A stretch of 33,769 nt of DNA from the NCBI GenBank assembly GCA_019236695.1, contig JAFAIN010000015.1:1-33769 (forward strand), in the 5' to 3' direction. Source of the stretch: Acidobacteriota bacterium. GTDB taxonomy: Bacteria; Acidobacteriota; Terriglobia; Terriglobales; Acidobacteriaceae. A program made the translations under genes and the position numbers. Of the stretch, positions 33,739-33,769 are shown in pieces. The first letter of the stretch is position 1. Each line of letters begins with the position of its first letter. The notes under the pieces were generated by a model. The model was not told where the DNA came from, did not search any database, and worked only from the letters and a program-made list of their open reading frames with translations.

Positions 33739-33769
33739 TATTTCGGAACCTCAACGGAACCCACGATAT

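Overview
The window is about 34 kb of GC-rich, tightly packed bacterial chromosome. I could support 34 protein genes and found no gap longer than about 250 bases. I saw no rRNA, tRNA, CRISPR array or transposase. Three things point to an Acidobacteriota member, probably of the Solibacteres/Bryobacterales type: an orphan FtsX-type permease of the 'acidobacterial duplicated orphan permease' kind, a TPR protein with an acidobacterial-type von Willebrand A domain, and the form of the cytochrome oxidase cluster. This is inferred from family knowledge; there is no rRNA to confirm it.

Layout. Bases 1-8.5 kb hold accessory and envelope genes: the 3' part of a TPR/VWA protein, the orphan permease behind an AAA+ (MoxR/Mg-chelatase-like) ATPase, a Lon-substrate-domain protein, a short-chain dehydrogenase, a CPBP membrane protein and a small membrane protein. 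Bases 8.6-11.5 kb hold a hotdog thioesterase, the PLP synthase pair pdxS-pdxT and an uncharacterised membrane-anchored protein. Bases 11.7-16.7 kb are an aa3-type cytochrome c oxidase operon: subunits II and I, two different subunit-III-like proteins, subunit IV and a small CxxC membrane protein. Bases 16.7-20 kb carry a small zinc-ribbon gene, thymidylate kinase, DNA polymerase III delta' and an MFS transporter. Bases 20-23.3 kb are a leftward group: Mn-type superoxide dismutase, a metallo-beta-lactamase-fold enzyme, a tandem-GNAT protein and a lone receiver protein. Bases 23.4-30.5 kb are the translation/transcription operon rimP-nusA-infB-ylxP-rbfA-nrnA. Bases 30.5-33.7 kb hold RDD, SpoIIM-like and DUF58 genes, a neighbourhood usually accompanied by a MoxR ATPase, which may lie just beyond the right edge.

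How the genes work together. PdxS and PdxT form one enzyme making pyridoxal 5'-phosphate. The cox genes build one terminal oxidase. RimP, IF-2 and RbfA serve 30S maturation and initiation, with NusA controlling transcription, and NrnA-type phosphoesterases recycle short RNAs. Tmk and HolB supply dTTP synthesis and the replisome clamp loader.

Most of the window is ordinary housekeeping. The best non-textbook signal is in the leader of the rimP-nusA-infB operon. A good sigma70-type promoter is followed about 75 bases later by a textbook intrinsic terminator that ends just before the rimP start codon, and there is no upstream co-directional gene for it to terminate. This looks like an attenuator, plausibly for NusA autoregulation. 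Secondary signals are an operator-like 8+8 dyad upstream of tmk, a decayed palindromic intergenic element inside the cox operon, and a two-helix insertion in one subunit III.
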